A stretch of 37,651 bases of DNA from Actinomycetes bacterium (lineage in GTDB: Bacteria; Actinomycetota; Acidimicrobiia; Acidimicrobiales; RAAP-2). How positions within the stretch are numbered: position 1 is the stretch's first letter; each line of letters starts with the position of its first letter. The DNA is taken from assembly GCA_021831035.1 (NCBI GenBank), contig JAKBNL010000006.1:1-37651 (forward strand), in the 5' to 3' direction. The notes beneath the pieces are model-generated. The model made no database searches. It had not been told where the DNA came from and saw only the letters and a list, made by a program, of their open reading frames with translations. Positions 34,900 to 37,651 of the stretch are shown piece after piece. The translations under genes were made by a program, and so were the position numbers.

Positions 34900-37651
34900 C
34901 TAGGCCCCGGTCCCCGAGACGGTGGCGTTCGTGGAGTAGCCGTTGGCGTCCTGAGCGCTCGAGGTGACCGAGAACGTGGACCCCTGCTGGACGTAGCCCG
35001 TGACCGTCTCGGTCGAGCCCGAGACGCTCACCGTCGGGGTGTTGTAGAAGCCCGAGTAGCCCTGAGTCCAGTTGGAGTAGGGGCTCGCGCCGCCCGTTAT
35101 CGAGAAGGTGACCTGCACCAGGTCGTAGTATCGGCCACCCCTCTTGAATGAGTACGAGTTCTTCGTGATCGTGCCCGACATCGACGGATCGGAGGAGATC
35201 CTGATCGCTAGGGTCGCCGAGCCCGTGCCCCCCACCGCGTCGGTGACCGTGAACGTGACCGAATAGGTGCCCGAAGCGACGCTCGCGTTCTGGCTCAGTA
35301 GGCCCGTCGGGCTGAGCGAGAGCCAGGCGGGCAGGCCCGTCGCCGACCAGGTGTAGGAGCCGGTGCCCCCGCTCGCGGTGAGCTGAGTCGACGGGTAGGA
35401 CTGTCCGAGGTCTCTCGAGGGCAGTGACGCGGTGGTCACCTTCGGCCCCGCCTGGACGACCAGGGTGTACGCCCGCGAGGCGGTCTTGTTGTTGGCGTCG
35501 GTCACGGTGACCGTGACGTTGAAGGTGCCCGGGGCGACCGTCGTCGAGCCACTGATCTGGCCCGTCGAGGCGTTGATCGTGATGCCCGACGGCAGGCCCG
35601 TCGCCGACCAGGTGTAGGGCTGGGTCCCGCTCTGGGCGGTGACCGTCGTCGAGGGGTAGCTCTCGCCCTGTTCGACCGACGGGAGGGAGGCGGGCCCGGT
35701 GATGATCGGGGTGTTGGTCGCGGCGAACGTGTAGGTGGTCTGGGTGGTCACCCCGTTTGCGTCGGTCGCGGTGAGGGTGAAGCCGTAGGTGCCGCTCGTC
35801 GCGCTCGTCGTGCCCGAGAGCGTCGCCGTGGTGCCCGTGACGGTCAGGTTCAGTCCGTTCGGCAGGGTGACCAGGCTCGGGACGACGCTGAGGGTCCCGG
35901 TCCCGCCCTGGGCGGTGATCGTCTGGCTGTAGGCGACGCCGGTGTGGGCGTCGGGGACGGTGTTCGGGGAGAAGGACGGCGCGGGGTTGACCTGGAGCGT
36001 GTAGCTGCCGGTCACGGTCACCCCGTCAGCGTCGGTCGCCGCGAGGGTGAAGCTGTAGGTGCTCGGCGAGGCCGTGACGTTCGACGCGGTGATCGCGCCG
36101 GTGGAGGCGTTGAGACTGAACCCCGTGGGCAGCGAGCCCGAGGTGACGGTCCAGTTGGCGAAGCTCCCGGTCCCGCCGGAGGCGGCGATCGCCTGGCTGT
36201 AGCTCGCCTGGCCGTCGGTGGCCGCACTGAGCGCCCCGCTACTCGGGTTGAGGGTGGGCGCGGCGTTGACGACCAGGGTGAACGTCTGATTCGCGGTGAT
36301 CCCGTCGGCGTCGGTCACGGTCACGACGACCGTGTAGCTGCCCGGGGTGGCGGTGTTGGTGCCGCTCTCGCTGATCACCCCGGTCGAGGCGTTGATCGAG
36401 AGGGTGCTGTTCGCGGGGAAGCCCGTCGCGGACCAGGAGAGGGGGGCGGTCCCACCCGAGGCGGCGATCGGCTGGTGGTAGGTGGTCTCGGTGTCGTCGA
36501 TCGACGCCAGCGAGGTCGTCGTGATCGTGGGCGGGGCGTTGACGGCGAGGCCGACCTGGTTGGAGGTGACGCCGTTGGCCGACGCCTGGACGACCACCGC
36601 GCCGGGGGTGGCGCCGGTGACGGTGTCGGCCGCGACGCCCGCGGTGTCGTTCGGGGTGGTGAGGCCGGTCACCGAACCCGTGCTCGAGGCCAGCGACGAG
36701 AACGTCACCGGGGTCGAGCTGTCGGCCGTCTCGACGTTGCCGAAGTTGTCGGTCAGGGTGGCCGTCAGGGTCGAGTCCGTGGTGACGGTGAAGTTGGAGG
36801 TCGACGCGGTCAGGGCGATCTCCGACATCGGCCCGGGACCGGTGGGCGAGATCGGTTGGCTCACGGCCGGGGTCAGGTTGCCCGAGCTCGCCGTGATCGT
36901 GTACTCAGTCCCCACGACCCCGCCGAAGGTGCAGTTGGTCACGGTGGCGGTGCCGCCGATGGCGGTGAGCCCCGCGCAGTTGGCGATCACGCCGTTGCCC
37001 GAGGAGGTGAGGGTGATCACGTTGGTCGAGGACGTCACCACGTTGCCGGCCGAGTCCTCGACGGCGATGATCGGCTGGGTCGTGAGGAGGGCGTCGGCCG
37101 CCCCGGCCACCGGCTGCTGGGTGTAGACGAGCTGGGTGGCCGGCCCGGGCCCGGTCGGAGAGAACGGGGCGCTCGGTGCCGAGGTCAGCCCGCCGCCGGT
37201 CGCGGTCATGGTGTACTGCGTGCCCACCAGCCCGGCGAAGGTGCAGTTCTGGACGTTGACGTAGCCGAGGTCGGGAACCAGGTTGGTGCAGTTGGCGAGC
37301 CAACCGCTGGTCGGTGAGACCGAGAGCGAGACCGGCGCGGTGGCGGCTGTGACGACGTTGCCGTTGGCGTCCTCGTAGGCGAGGACCGGCTGAACGGTGA
37401 ACGACGAGCCCGAGGCGCCGGCCTGGGGCGAGGTCGTGAAGACGAGCTGGGTCGCGATCCCGGTGATGTTGAACTTCGAGCTGGTGGCGCTGGTGAGCCC
37501 GCTCCCCGAGGCCACGAGGGTGAGCCCGTTGCCGTAGGCGCTGCCGTGACAGCCCGAGTAGGTGTAGGTGCCGTGGCTCACCGAGTAGCTGCAGCCCCCG
37601 AGGGTCTCCCCGGAGCCGGTGATGGCCATGCTCAGGGCGGGCGAGGAGTTG
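34900..37651 (-). CDS. Very large surface repeat protein with Ig-like/He_PIG domains, 5' end outside window
   Basis: The frame is open to base 37651, so at least 916 residues are visible and the N-terminus is missing; ATG 37629 is internal to a domain. From the N-side: two or three units of about 95 residues beginning ATQLV(F/Y)T..P, each with a Cys pair (for example IANCAGL and VTNCTFGG); an invasin-like unit (EIALTASTSNFTVTTDS); then five units of about 85 residues of the putative-Ig He_PIG type, with SGGTxPxxWSATGLP, LSINASTGxISG and GTYTVVVTVTDADG; and a divergent last unit ending at residue GTGA. No sortase signal or membrane helix at the C-terminus. Probably a pilus-linked adhesin, exported and held by the PilX-like protein. 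Confidence 0.82.
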   Translation of the reverse strand, partial: NSSPALSMAITGSGETLGGCSYSVSHGTYTYSGCHGSAYGNGLTLVASGSGLTSATSSKFNITGIATQLVFTTSPQAGASGSSFTVQPVLAYEDANGNVVTAATAPVSLSVSPTSGWLANCTNLVPDLGYVNVQNCTFAGLVGTQYTMTATGGGLTSAPSAPFSPTGPGPATQLVYTQQPVAGAADALLTTQPIIAVEDSAGNVVTSSTNVITLTSSGNGVIANCAGLTAIGGTATVTNCTFGGVVGTEYTITASSGNLTPAVSQPISPTGPGPMSEIALTASTSNFTVTTDSTLTATLTDNFGNVETADSSTPVTFSSLASSTGSVTGLTTPNDTAGVAADTVTGATPGAVVVQASANGVTSNQVGLAVNAPPTITTTSLASIDDTETTYHQPIAASGGTAPLSWSATGFPANSTLSINASTGVISESGTNTATPGSYTVVVTVTDADGITANQTFTLVVNAAPTLNPSSGALSAATDGQASYSQAIAASGGTGSFANWTVTSGSLPTGFSLNASTGAITASNVTASPSTYSFTLAATDADGVTVTGSYTLQVNPAPSFSPNTVPDAHTGVAYSQTITAQGGTGTLSVVPSLVTLPNGLNLTVTGTTATLSGTTSATSGTYGFTLTATDANGVTTQTTYTFAATNTPIITGPASLPSVEQGESYPSTTVTAQSGTQPYTWSATGLPSGITINASTGQISGSTTVAPGTFNVTVTVTDANNKTASRAYTLVVQAGPKVTTASLPSRDLGQSYPSTQLTASGGTGSYTWSATGLPAWLSLSPTGLLSQNASVASGTYSVTFTVTDAVGGTGSATLAIRISSDPSMSGTITKNSYSFKRGGRYYDLVQVTFSITGGASPYSNWTQGYSGFYNTPTVSVSGSTETVTGYVQQGSTFSVTSSAQDANGYSTNATVSGTGA

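Noticed and set aside
34171..37317. Plus-strand open frames opposite the Ig-like repeat gene
   Set aside because: Repeat-like G/R/V composition is the antisense of the Ig-like repeats; no start signal or domain.

Overview
The window is very GC-rich (by eye about 70%). Codon third positions are nearly all G/C, GTG starts are common, secreted proteins carry Thr/Pro/Ser linkers, and genes overlap by four bases. Together with a type IV pilus system and PhoB-type regulators, this points to a high-GC actinobacterium, probably class Acidimicrobiia. That assignment is inferred from style, not from a marker gene. No rRNA, tRNA, CRISPR array, transposase or phage gene was seen.

Left part (1-5.8 kb): the 3' end of a 2-oxoacid dehydrogenase E2 gene, a response regulator followed by a Bcp-type peroxiredoxin, a secreted protein made of eight Cys-x5-Cys repeats, a small protein with a ParB-like motif, an SGNH hydrolase and a His/Cys-rich small protein. 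Two perfect inverted repeats lie in the divergent gap at 4.2 kb.

Middle part (5.8-22.4 kb): what looks like a surface-glycan island. A full-length PAS-PAS-GGDEF-EAL protein sits beside four paralogous secreted or anchored GH16-like proteins (8485-9324, 9365-10513, 13960-14850, 20114-21340). All four keep the ExDxxE catalytic motif and a CQC motif. One carries a C-terminal OmpA-like domain and is the last overlapping gene of a GT2 / GMC oxidoreductase / SDR operon. A second operon (19887 down to 14847) encodes a DPM1-like GT2, an unrecognised cytoplasmic protein and three membrane proteins. A galE-type epimerase, which could supply UDP-sugars, closes the island. The likely joint job is making, oxidising and remodelling an extracellular polysaccharide, possibly under c-di-GMP control; this is inference.

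Regulatory block (22.6-26.6 kb): a catalytically degenerate EAL protein is translationally coupled to a GAF-GAF-PAS hybrid histidine kinase. An OmpR-type response regulator gene converges on the kinase gene and shares its stop site.

Right part (26.7-37.65 kb): a prepilin peptidase lies between two polytopic GT-C-like membrane proteins. Opposite it, on the minus strand, is a pilus operon: a very large repeat protein (5' end outside the window), a PilX-like protein, a 1.3-kb gene-free stretch, a type IV pilin, a 16-bp perfect hairpin, PilT and a DUF429-like protein. Three convergent gene pairs end in one shared CTAG.
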